A DNA stretch of 64,000 nt, taken from contig CBDEVO010000003.1 of assembly GCA_965243615.1 (NCBI GenBank), positions 1,922,001-1,986,000 of the forward strand, written 5' to 3'. Shown in pieces: positions 42,398-51,239 of this stretch. A model generated the notes under the pieces. It did not search any database. It saw only the letters and a program-made list of their open reading frames with translations, and was not told the DNA's origin. Within the stretch, counting starts at the first letter, position 1. Every line of letters starts with the position of its first letter. Source of the DNA: JAJEEA01 sp965243615 (GTDB lineage: Bacteria > Acidobacteriota > Vicinamibacteria > Vicinamibacterales > UBA8438). The position numbers were made by a program, and so were the translations under genes.

Positions 42398-44800
42398 ATG
42401 CTGGTCCGTCTGATGGGCGGTCGAACCGGGACTCCGCGTGGCGCGCCGACGGGCGGGGCGCCGCGGCGCGCGCGGCGGGACGCGCCAGCGGGCCGGTCGG
42501 CGTGGAGCGAGGACGTGGCGGCGTTGCGGCCCATGCTCGCGGTCTCGGCCGAGGAGTCGTCGCACGACCGGCTGCTCGCACGCCGCGACCTCGTGTTCGA
42601 GCGGAAGTACGACGGGATCCGGGCCCTGATAGAGGTTTCACCCGGGGCCCGGAGCCGCCGCGGCGCCGACGCGCGGGGGGCGCCGGAGGTCCGCATCTGG
42701 TCCCGGCTGGGCAACGACAAGACCGGGCAGTTTCCCGAGATCGCCGTCGAGCTGGCCGCGCTCGCGGCGCGGCTCCCGGGCCCTGTCGTGCTCGACGGCG
42801 AGATCGTGGCCGTCGACGCCGGAGGGCGCGCCCTGCCGTTCGAACGCCTCCAGGGACGCATGCACCGGTTCGGCCGGCCCCACCCGCGCACGCCCGACAC
42901 CGCGGCCGTGCTGATGGCGTTCGACCTGATCCGGGACGGGCGGGAGGACCTGCGCCCGCGGCCGCTGACCGATCGCCGGGCCCGTCTCGTCGAGCGCCTC
43001 GATCCGGACGCCGACGGGGTGGTGCGGGTGGTGCCGAGTCGGGTCGGCGGCGGCATCGACCTGCGCGGCGAGGCGCTGGCCGACGACTGGGAGGGGCTGC
43101 TCGTCAAGGACCCCGCGTCGAAGTACCTGTCGGGCCGACGGAGCCCCGCGTGGCGGAAGCTCAAGCTCGTTCGGCGGCAGGAGTTCGTCGTCGGGGGATG
43201 GACCGAGGGCCGCTCGTCGCGCAGCGAGTTCGGCGCTCTGCTGGTCGGCTACTACCCGGGCGGAACCGCGGACGAGCCGCCGTCGCGCGAGCGCGCCGGG
43301 GCCTCGGCCCGCGCGTCGTCCGCCGGCCCGCGGCGCGCGGCGAATCGGCTGATCTACGCGGGTCACGTGGGGTCCGGATTCACCCAGGCGGACCTCGACG
43401 CGATCGGCGCCCACCTGCACGCCATCGCCGCCGGCGAGTCGCCGTTCACGGCGGTGCCCCCGGCCAACGAGGCGCCCCACTGGGTCGAGCCGAACCTCGT
43501 CGTCGAGGTGAAGTTCACGCGCTGGACGGCCGATGACGTGCTGCGCCATCCCGTGTACCTGGGGGTGCGGGCGGACACCGCGCCCCGGGACGTGCGCCGC
43601 GAGGACGGCCGCGCGCGCCGTGCCTCGGAGTCGGCTCCGGCCGAGGTCGCCCCCGCCGGCCCCCGCCGGGCGCGCCACGGTTCCGGCTCGCCACTGGTCG
43701 TGCGCGCCGCTGGCGTCCCGTCCGGCGCGCGCGCCGGCGGCACGCGCCCGTCATTGCGCCCTGCGCGCGCGCCGGCGGCCACCTCCGCGCCGTCGCCGAA
43801 GCCCGCCCCCGACCCCGCCATCGACGTGCTCTGCGACCAGTTGCGCGCGCTCGAGGCGGGCCGGAAGCGCGGCGTCCTCAGGTTGCCCGACGGGGGCGAG
43901 GTGCCGGTCGGCAACCTGCACAAGGTGTTCTGGCCCGAGCCGGGGCTGACCAAGGGCGACCTGGTGCGCTTCAACCTGCGCATGTCGCCGTACCTGCTGC
44001 CCGTCGTCGCCGACCGTCCCCTCGTCATGAAGCGCTTCCCGAACGGCATCGACGGCAAGTGGTTCTACCAGCACCGGTCGCCCGACGAGCTGCCCGAGGG
44101 CGTCCGGGTGGTGACGGTGAGCGAGAGCCTCGAGCGCGAGTACACCGGCGTCCCCTACCTGATCGGCGGGACCCTGCAGACCCTGGCGTGGATGGCCCAG
44201 CTCGCGGTGATCTCGCAGGACCCGTGGTTCTCGCGGCTTCCCGACATCGCCGAGGCCGACTGGGTCGCCCTCGATCTCGACCCGATGCCCGAGGCGCCGT
44301 TCAGCCGGGTCGTCGAGGTCGCCCGCTGGCTGCACGACGAGCTGGCCCGGCTCGGCGTCCCGTGCCTGGCCAAGACGTCGGGCGCCTCGGGGCTGCACAT
44401 CTACATCCCCCTGCCGCCGGGGACGCCCTACGAGGCGGGCATGATCTTCTGCCAGATCGCCGCCACCATCGTCGCGTCGCGCCACCCGCGGGCGGCGACG
44501 GTGGAGAGGATGGTCAAGCGGCGCGCCGCCGACGCCGTCTACATCGACTACCTGCAGAACATCTACGGCAAGACCCTCGCCGCCGCCTACAGCGCCCGCG
44601 CCAGCCCCTTCGCGGGGGTGTCGACGCCGCTTACCTGGGCCGAGGTGCACGACGGCCTGAAGACCGGCCTGTCGCCGCGCGACTTCACCGTCGAGAACAT
44701 CTTCGACCGCCTCGCCGAGGTCGGCGACCTGTGGGCGGAGCTGCGGGCCGAGGCTCCCGCCGACCTGCGCGCGGTCCTCGCGGGCCTGGAGGCGGGCTGA
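42398..44800 (+). CDS. ligD: DNA ligase D with ligase-polymerase order, no phosphoesterase domain
   Basis: 800 residues from ATG 42398. The N-terminal ATP-dependent ligase domain has the adenylation motif ERKYDGIR (Lys70), then LDGEIVAVD, GEALADDWEGLLVKDP and WRKLKLVR. Residues about 385-460 are an Ala/Pro/Arg-rich linker. The C-terminal half is the primase-like polymerase domain: NLHKVFWPEPGLTKGDLVRF, VMKRFPNGIDGKWFYQHR, WVALDLDPMP (metal-binding Asp pair) and KTSGASGLHIYIP. The 3'-phosphoesterase domain of Pseudomonas LigD is missing. Acts with the divergent Ku to repair double-strand breaks. Confidence 0.93.
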   Translation: MLVRLMGGRTGTPRGAPTGGAPRRARRDAPAGRSAWSEDVAALRPMLAVSAEESSHDRLLARRDLVFERKYDGIRALIEVSPGARSRRGADARGAPEVRIWSRLGNDKTGQFPEIAVELAALAARLPGPVVLDGEIVAVDAGGRALPFERLQGRMHRFGRPHPRTPDTAAVLMAFDLIRDGREDLRPRPLTDRRARLVERLDPDADGVVRVVPSRVGGGIDLRGEALADDWEGLLVKDPASKYLSGRRSPAWRKLKLVRRQEFVVGGWTEGRSSRSEFGALLVGYYPGGTADEPPSRERAGASARASSAGPRRAANRLIYAGHVGSGFTQADLDAIGAHLHAIAAGESPFTAVPPANEAPHWVEPNLVVEVKFTRWTADDVLRHPVYLGVRADTAPRDVRREDGRARRASESAPAEVAPAGPRRARHGSGSPLVVRAAGVPSGARAGGTRPSLRPARAPAATSAPSPKPAPDPAIDVLCDQLRALEAGRKRGVLRLPDGGEVPVGNLHKVFWPEPGLTKGDLVRFNLRMSPYLLPVVADRPLVMKRFPNGIDGKWFYQHRSPDELPEGVRVVTVSESLEREYTGVPYLIGGTLQTLAWMAQLAVISQDPWFSRLPDIAEADWVALDLDPMPEAPFSRVVEVARWLHDELARLGVPCLAKTSGASGLHIYIPLPPGTPYEAGMIFCQIAATIVASRHPRAATVERMVKRRAADAVYIDYLQNIYGKTLAAAYSARASPFAGVSTPLTWAEVHDGLKTGLSPRDFTVENIFDRLAEVGDLWAELRAEAPADLRAVLAGLEAG

Positions 44801-45041
44801 AGGGCGGCCGATTCACGCGGGGCCCGCACGCTATTCGCCCGCCCGCGTGATCGACCGACGGCAGCGGACGGTGCCCTCGCGCGGCAGCCCACCGTTGACG
44901 TTGATTCCCTGCGGGGCGGCCAGTCTTGCACGGTTGCCGGTGTCGACGGTGTACGCTAACGGGCGCTGGACGAGTTCGCGACCGCGGTGCGCCGTGCCAA
45001 GCCGGGCATCGCCGCCGCGCGAGATCGAGAGGAGAGGAGCA

Positions 45042-45902
45042 ATGCGCAATTCGTGCCGGATTCTCGCGGGGATACTGCTCGTGTTCGGGCCGGGGGCGGC
45101 ATCCGCCCAGACCGTCGACGCCGGCCGGGGCGAGCTGCCGGTGCACGTCCCGTCGGGCTACGACGCGGCCGCCCCGGCCCCGCTCATCGTGCTGCTGCAC
45201 GGCTATACGTCGAGCGGCGAGGGCCAGGACACCTACATGCAGGTCAGCGCCCTCAAGGACGCCTACGGGTTCATCATGGTCGCCCCCGACGGGACCCGGG
45301 AGGACGGCGGCAACCGGCCTCGCTTCTGGAACGCCTCGGACGCGTGCTGCAACTTCCGCGGCAGCACCGTCGACGACGTCGCCTACCTCGCCGGGCTCAT
45401 CGACGCCGTCAAGGCCGAGTACGCCGTAGACGACAAGCGGGTGTACCTGTTCGGGCACTCGAACGGCGGGTTCATGTCATACCGCCTGGCCCACGAGCAC
45501 GGCGGGACCATTGCTGCCATCGCCAGCCTCGCCGGCGCCGACCAGAGCCGCCCCGCGCCGCCGGAACCCGTGCACGTGCTGCAGATCCACGGCACCGCCG
45601 ACACCGCGATACCCTACGAGAGAGGGAGCTTCCGAGACGAGGCGGTCCCCGGCGCGAGGGACAGCGTCGAGAGCTGGGCCGCGCACAACGGCTGCGCCGT
45701 GACCGGCGTCGACAGCGGCACCCTCGACCTCGACGGCGGGATCGACGGCCCCGAGACCGACGTCCGCCGCTACACCGACGGCTGCCGCCCCGGCGGCTCG
45801 GCCGAGCTCTGGACCATCAACGGCGGGGGCCACGTGCCGGCGCTCTCGGCGCACTTCACCCGGCTCGTCGTCGAGTGGCTGCTCGGGCATCCGAAGCCGT
45901 GA
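45042..45902 (+). CDS. Secreted esterase of the PHB depolymerase/LpqC family
   Basis: 286 residues, ATG 45042 with GGAGAGGAG just upstream and a signal peptide ending GAASAQ. Alpha/beta-hydrolase motifs: IVLLHGYTSSGEGQ (oxyanion), WNASDACCNF, LFGHSNGGFMSYR (nucleophile Ser), LQIHGTADTAIPYE (Asp) and NGGGHVPAL (His). The DACC motif with paired Cys is characteristic of this family, which includes polyhydroxybutyrate and feruloyl esterases; the substrate is not predictable. Confidence 0.88.
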   Translation: MRNSCRILAGILLVFGPGAASAQTVDAGRGELPVHVPSGYDAAAPAPLIVLLHGYTSSGEGQDTYMQVSALKDAYGFIMVAPDGTREDGGNRPRFWNASDACCNFRGSTVDDVAYLAGLIDAVKAEYAVDDKRVYLFGHSNGGFMSYRLAHEHGGTIAAIASLAGADQSRPAPPEPVHVLQIHGTADTAIPYERGSFRDEAVPGARDSVESWAAHNGCAVTGVDSGTLDLDGGIDGPETDVRRYTDGCRPGGSAELWTINGGGHVPALSAHFTRLVVEWLLGHPKP

Positions 45903-46165
45903 CGGTGGTCCCTCCGCCGACCGGGCAGGGGGGACGACGAGGAAGGAAAAGCGGAACGGCATGAACACCACCAGGAACGGCACACCGGTTCAAGAAGGCC
46001 ACGAGCTGGCTCGACGCGGTGAGCTGGTGGGTCACCTTGGCGGTCCCGTGGTCGAGCTGCGTCGTGGCGGGGTCGGGTGGCCCATCGTCAGCTCCTCCTG
46101 GTGATTCGGGCGAGCGACGGGCTCGGTTGTCCCTTCCCGCGGTCATGCCCCCCGTTTGGGTGGGA

Positions 46166-46194
46166 TTGACAGCCCCACCCGAGGAGCCTAGAGT
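46166..46194 (+). promoter_or_regulatory. Sigma-70-like promoter in front of a LuxR remnant
   Basis: TTGACA (46166-46171), 17-bp spacer, TAGAGT (46189-46194); 8 bases later the remnant gene starts. A consensus -35 is rare in this window. Confidence 0.45.
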
Positions 46195-46201
46195 CGGAGG
46201 G

Positions 46202-46330
46202 GTGGGCCAAGGGGACCTGCACGACCGCATCCTGAAAGCCCTGCACGACGTGCCGTTCGACGCGGCCGGTTGGCCTGGAGCCGCCGGGCTCATCGATGCC
46301 GCTTGTGGCGTGAAGGGCAACGCCCGCTCC
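46202..46330 (+). pseudogene. N-terminal remnant of a LuxR-type regulator
   Basis: From GTG 46202 the frame reads GDLHDRILKALHDVPFDAAG and WPGAAGLIDAACGVKGNA, aligning with the first 45 residues of the regulators at 56073 and 58489 (SALIDEACGVEGN). It then loses similarity and stops at 46435. The remaining 330 residues, including the DNA-binding domain, are absent. The rest of the gap 45903-46454 holds only the promoter above. Confidence 0.6.
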
Positions 46331-46454
46331 AGCGGACGCTGCTCCGAGCCGGAACCGGGGGAATCAGCTCTTCCGCGCGCCTCCGGTCGGAGGGCGATGC
46401 GACGGCTGGCAGAACCGGACCGATGGTCCCCGTAAGTTGTTGATTCCAAAGTGC

Positions 46455-46531
46455 GCGCCCGTAGCTCAGCTGGATAGAGCGCCGGGCTTCGAACCCGTAG
46501 GTCGGGGGTTCAAATCCCTCCGGGCGCGCCA
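46455..46531 (+). tRNA. tRNA-Arg (anticodon TCG)
   Basis: 77 bases including encoded CCA. Acceptor arms GCGCCCG and CGGGCGC pair fully; the D arm GCTC/GAGC, the anticodon loop CTTCGAA giving TCG, the variable loop and the T arm GGGGGTTCAAATCCCTC follow. It decodes CGA. The discriminator base is G. Confidence 0.95.
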
Positions 46532-46591
46532 CCTTCCTTCCTCTCGCCGACACCGATTCCTGCGGCGGCTCCGTCGCCCGGGGCTCCGGCG

Positions 46592-49089
46592 TCAGAACCG
46601 GAACAGTCGGTTGAACTTGACGACGAAGCCGCGGTTGCGGAGGTCGAAGCCCCGGTCGGGGCGGAACCCGTTGGTGATGTCGCGGTCGTCGGTGTAGACC
46701 ACGAACAGCTCGCTGCCCGGGCTGTATTCCCAGCGCAGCCGCAGGTTGCTGCTGAACGAGTTGTCGGCCGAGTTGTACTGCAGCAGACCGCTGAAGAACA
46801 TCCACGGGTTGAAGGCGTAGTTGACGCGCGTCACCGCCAGGTTCGACTGGAACTCGCCGTACGGCGTGTCGATCCAGTTGAACGACACGATGGGCTCGAT
46901 CGACATCTGCGGCAAGATGCCGATGCGCCCCTGGCTCAGCTCGAGGCTCGTCAGCCCGCCCCCGAAGTAGTCGCCCCGCCTCAGCGCCACCTGGCCGTTG
47001 ACCCGGCGCTGCTGCCCGATGGCGTACGCCACCTGGTAGTCGGCGAAGCCGTAGACGCCCACCGGGATCGAGAAGTCGGCCCCGGGCGGCGTGAACGGCT
47101 CGACCAGCAGCTCGCGGTTGCCGGTGGCGGTGAACGACAGCCGGTCGCTCGACTCGAGCTCGGTCTGGAACGACAGCAGGCGCTGGCGCGTCTCGAGGTG
47201 GTTGACGTCGGCCATCAGGATGTAGTCGACGGCCCCCTCGAGGCTGAACTGCCGCACGCTCGCCATCTCGGGCCGCGGGCTGAACCGGCCCGACACGTAG
47301 GTGCGCCGGAAGTTGTCGCGTCGCAGGAAGCCCACCTCGGGCAGGAAGTTGTCCTCCACCAGGAGGTGGTCGACCTGCAGGCCGTAGCGGTCGGCCTGGT
47401 ACTCGAACTTGCCCTGGTAGCTGCTGTCCTTCCCCTCGTACTCGAGGCCGGGCACCCGGGTCCGCGCGAAGTAGCTGACGAAGCTGACGTTCTCGAAGAA
47501 CGCGAAGGTGCCGTCGACCCCTCAGGCCCGGCTCGCCTCGCCGGGCGCTGCCCGCGACACGGACCGGTTGGTGAAAATCCCCCCGATCGAGCTGCGCCGC
47601 AGGATGTCGCGCCGCAGCCGCGCCACCGTGAAGTTGGTCGGCTGGGTGGCCGAGACCACCTCGTCGCCGGCGTGGATGTTCAGGGCCCCGACGTCGAACG
47701 GGCCGACCTTCCCGGTAACCCGCGCGCCGCCGACGATGGGCACCACGCGGCCCTGCTCCAGCCCGATCTTCCGGCTGTAGAAGAGCTGCGGCACGTTCAC
47801 GTCGCCGAAGATGCCGCCCCCCGCCCCGCCCCCGGGTCCGCCCGGCCGGCCGGTGAGGCCGCCCCGCGCGAAGCCGAAGATGCCCCGCCCCTCGAGGAAG
47901 AACTCGCGCTTCTCGGGGAAGAACAGCGGGACGAGCGTCAGGTTGACCTGACGCTCGTCCACCTCCACCTGCGCGAAGTCGGTGTTCCAGGTGAAGTCGG
48001 CGGTCAGGTTCTGGGTGATGCCGTACTTGACGTCGAGGCCCCCGTTGCCGTCCCGCTGGTTGTTCACCACCGGGTCGGCGGTGAGGTCGGTGGTGATGCC
48101 CCCGATGCCGTACGGCTTGACCTCGATGTTGCGGCTCGCCGGGGGCGGCTCGAGGCCGACGAGGGTGCCCGCGGCCGAGACGCGGAAGATGCCGGTGGGG
48201 CCGCTGCCGCCGCCGGCCGAGACGGGGATGCGGGTCAGGTAGACCCACTCGTTCTTGCGCCGGATGGAGCGCCGGATCTGGATGCCCCAGAGGTGCGGCG
48301 GCTCGGCGCGGTAGCGGAGGGTCTTGAACGGGATCTCCATCTCGAGCGTCCAGCCGCCGGGGAAGCGGCCGGTGCGCACGTCCCACACCGGGTTCCAGTC
48401 GGAGTTGGGGTTGCCCTCGTTGGTGAACTGCGCGTCCGAGCGGGCCCCGGGGGGGGAGAAGTTGAAGCCGTTGCGGCGGTCGTAGAAGGTATCGAAGAAC
48501 GCGGTGATGGTGTCGTTCTGGCGGAGCTGGCGGGTGTCGCGGCGCATCTCGTTGGCTGGCTCTCGGGGGCGGAGTCCCAGACGCGGGCGGAGACGTAGAC
48601 GTTCGTCTCGTCGAACAGGATCCACGCGTCGGTCCGCTCGGTGGCGGGGGCGCCGGGGTCGGGCAGTTGCTGGATGAGGCCGGTGATCGGGGGCACCGTC
48701 TCGTAGACCGGCTCGTCGAGCACGCCGTCGAGGCGGAGCCCGCCGTCGAGGCGGATCGCGCGGACGGTGGTGCCGCCGTCCTCGTCGCGCGTCATCACCT
48801 CGGGCGCGACGGGGGCCGGCGGTCCGTCGATGAGCGAGGCGAGGGCCGCGGCACTCCCGGCCGTGAAGCCGTCGGGCGCGACGGTGCCAGCCGTGTCCTC
48901 CCGCGCCTCCGTGCCGGTCGTTCCCGCGGACACGGCCCCCGCGGGCGGGGCGGTCCCCGTGGACGAAGCGTTTCGGCCGGCCGCCGGATCTGCGTCCGCG
49001 GACGGCGCGAGCACGCCGGCCGCAGGCTCCTCGCCAAGGATCGGGGCTGCCCCGGCCGGTGTCCCCGGGCCCGACAGCGCGCGCACCAC
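46592..49089 (-). pseudogene. CBM9-like/DUF5916 outer-membrane protein gene, disrupted twice
   Basis: The N-terminal part (frame to about 48565) is a CBM9-like domain: IRLDGGLRLDGVLDEPVYET and WILFDETNVYVSARVWDS. The frame shifts by one near a C5 run at 48566-48575; the next frame continues PANEMRRDTRQLRQNDTITA and the DUF5916 barrel (FFPEKREFFLEGRG). An in-frame TGA at 47522-47524 interrupts it at EASRA, after which the same frame resumes GVDGTFAFFENVSFVSYFA and runs to the aromatic end RLFRF. Such proteins are outer-membrane barrels with a carbohydrate-binding front, about 850 residues. The start (GTG near 49089) is uncertain and shows no signal peptide. Either true decay or two assembly errors. 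Confidence 0.7.
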
Positions 49090-49338
49090 ATGAGCTGTTC
49101 CCGCGCGAATCGTATACCCGGACCGGGGGTGCGTCCACCGAGCGTCCGCGGGCTGCGAGCCCGTGCCCTCCCCGGGAATCCAGGCTGCATCGCGAGTCCG
49201 GGGGTATGATGGCGCCGCCGGCCGCCGGCGCCTCGCCCTTGCGTCTCGCGATCGCAAGCCCGTCCCGGGCCGGCCACGGTCGAGTCTTCGGTCGGACGCG
49301 AGCGGGCAGCCGCGGGCCGGGAGCGAGAACGCGAAACG

Positions 49339-51090
49339 ATGGAATCCAACGACGCCGCCGCGCGCCGGGACGTGCGCTACGAACCCGACGAGAGTCCCCC
49401 CCGCCTGCTCTCCCTCGGCCTCGGGCTTCAGTACGCCATGATGGCGGTCCCCAGCATCGTGCTGGGGCCCACCGTCATGATCCAGCTCGCGGGCGGCGGC
49501 GACGCCTACCTGACGTGGGCGGTGTGCGCGGCCCTCGTCATCAGCGGCGTCACCACCGCCGTCCAGGCCCTGCGCGTCGGGCGCATCGGCGCCGGGTACG
49601 TGCTGCTGATGGGCACCAGCAGTGCCTTCATCGCCATCTGCGTCGCGGCCCTCGAGCAGGGGGGGGCGGGGCTGCTCGCGACCCTCGTCGTCGTCTCCTC
49701 GCTGTGCCAGTTCGCCCTCGCGGCCCGGCTTTCGGCGCTGCGGCGCATCTTCACGCCTACCGTCGCGGGGACGGTGCTGATCCTGATTCCGGTCACCCTG
49801 ACCGACGTCATCCTGGGCAAGCTCGTCGACGTGCCGGCCGGCGCCGCGCCCGCCGCCGCGCCCGTCACCGCGGGCCTGACCCTGATGGTCATCGTGGTGA
49901 CCGCCCTGCGCGGGTCCGGCCTGTGGCGGCTGTGGGGGCCGGTCATCGCCATGGCCGCGGGCAGCGCCGCCGGCGGGTTCGCGTTCGGCATCTACGACAC
50001 CGCGGCCGTCCGCGAGGCGAGCTGGATCGGCCTGCCGGCGTTCGCCTGGCCCGGTCTGGACCTCGGCTTCGGACCGGAGTTCTGGGCCCTGTTGCCCGCG
50101 TTCGTGCTGCTCACCCTCGTGGGGGCCATGGACACCCTCGGCGACGGCATCGCCGTCCAGCGGGCGTCGTGGCGCAGGCCGCGGGCCGTCGACTTCCGGT
50201 CGATCCAGGGCGCGATGTCGGCGGACGGCGTCGGCAACCTGCTGTCCGGCCTCGCGGGCACCGTCCCCAACACGACCTACGCCTCGGGCGTCGCGATCGT
50301 CGAGCTGACGGGGGTGGCCTCCCGCGCCGTCGGCGCCACCATCGGGGCGATCTTCGTGGCGCTGGCGTTCGTCCCGAAGTTCTCGGCCCTCGTCATCGCG
50401 ATACCGGGGCCGGTGGTGGCCGCCTACTACGTCGCGCTGGTGGCCCTGCTCTTCTTCTTCGGGCTGCAGATCCTGCAGCACGACGGTTTCGACTCGCGGA
50501 AGGGCCTCGTGGTGGGCCTCGCCTTCTGGCTCGGCCTCGCGTTCCAGCTCGACTGGCTCTTCCCCGAGTACTTCCAGGGGCCGTGGAGCGAGTTGCTCGC
50601 CAACGGCATGACCGTCGGCGGCATGACGGTGATCGCGCTGACCCTGTTCGGAGAGCTGACGGGGCCGCGGCGCCAGCGCCTGCGCCTCGCCCTCAGCGTC
50701 GACGCGTATCCGAAGATGGACGCCTTTCTCGCGGAGCTCGGCGCCCGGCGGCGGTGGGGCGCGGAGCTCGTCGAGCGGGTCCGGGCCGTCGGTGAGGAGT
50801 CGCTGCTGCTGATGATCGGGAAGGACGGCGAGGCGGCGTCGGGCGGCGGGCGGAACCTGCTGCTGATCGCCCGTCCCGAGGGGGACGGCGCGGTGCTGGA
50901 GTTCATCGCCGCCACCGGCGAGGCGAACCTCGAGGACCGGATGGCCCTGCTCGGCCAGCCGGCGGCGGGCGCGCCGGTCGAGCAGGAGGTGTCGCTGCGG
51001 CTGCTGCGTCACTACGCGTCGTCGGTGCGCCACTACCAGTACCAGGACACCGACGTGGTCACCGTCCGCGTGGAGGCGGCGGGGGCATGA
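49339..51090 (+). CDS. NCS2-family (uracil/xanthine) permease with a C-terminal cytoplasmic extension
   Basis: 583 residues. About 14 hydrophobic segments with NCS2 landmarks: LQYAMMAVPSIVLGPTVM, GTSSAFIAICVAAL, the QxxSW-like AIDFRSIQ region GAMSADGVGNLLSGLAGTVPNTTYASGVAIVELTGVASR, and VVAAYYVALVALLFF. The substrate is probably a purine or pyrimidine base. The last about 130 residues are cytoplasmic and unusual: LRLALSVDAYPKMDAFLAEL, then GRNLLLIARPEGDGAVLEFI and ANLEDRMALL, which resembles a small alpha/beta regulatory domain such as the HATPase type found in anti-sigma factors (weak resemblance). No companion enzyme is adjacent. Confidence 0.82.
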   Translation: MESNDAAARRDVRYEPDESPPRLLSLGLGLQYAMMAVPSIVLGPTVMIQLAGGGDAYLTWAVCAALVISGVTTAVQALRVGRIGAGYVLLMGTSSAFIAICVAALEQGGAGLLATLVVVSSLCQFALAARLSALRRIFTPTVAGTVLILIPVTLTDVILGKLVDVPAGAAPAAAPVTAGLTLMVIVVTALRGSGLWRLWGPVIAMAAGSAAGGFAFGIYDTAAVREASWIGLPAFAWPGLDLGFGPEFWALLPAFVLLTLVGAMDTLGDGIAVQRASWRRPRAVDFRSIQGAMSADGVGNLLSGLAGTVPNTTYASGVAIVELTGVASRAVGATIGAIFVALAFVPKFSALVIAIPGPVVAAYYVALVALLFFFGLQILQHDGFDSRKGLVVGLAFWLGLAFQLDWLFPEYFQGPWSELLANGMTVGGMTVIALTLFGELTGPRRQRLRLALSVDAYPKMDAFLAELGARRRWGAELVERVRAVGEESLLLMIGKDGEAASGGGRNLLLIARPEGDGAVLEFIAATGEANLEDRMALLGQPAAGAPVEQEVSLRLLRHYASSVRHYQYQDTDVVTVRVEAAGA

Positions 51091-51239
51091 GGCGTCCTGC
51101 GTCGTGCCGCTCGTCCGATCCCCTGAGAGGACATCAGGCGGCCCGCCGGGGCAGGCGCGGATCCTCATGGAGGCTGCAGGACCGGAGAGGCGATAATGGT
51201 CCGGTCGCGCTCGGCGCGTTTCTCAAAAGCGAGGTGGTG

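Noticed and set aside
46437..46697. 86-codon frame over the tRNA
   Set aside because: It runs through the tRNA-Arg gene and into the end of the DUF5916 gene on the opposite strand; it is a chance frame.
48235..51168. Long minus-strand frame across the NCS2 permease
   Set aside because: Only its end (the CBM9-like part near 48.6-49.1 kb) is real coding sequence; the rest is low-complexity shadow of the permease.
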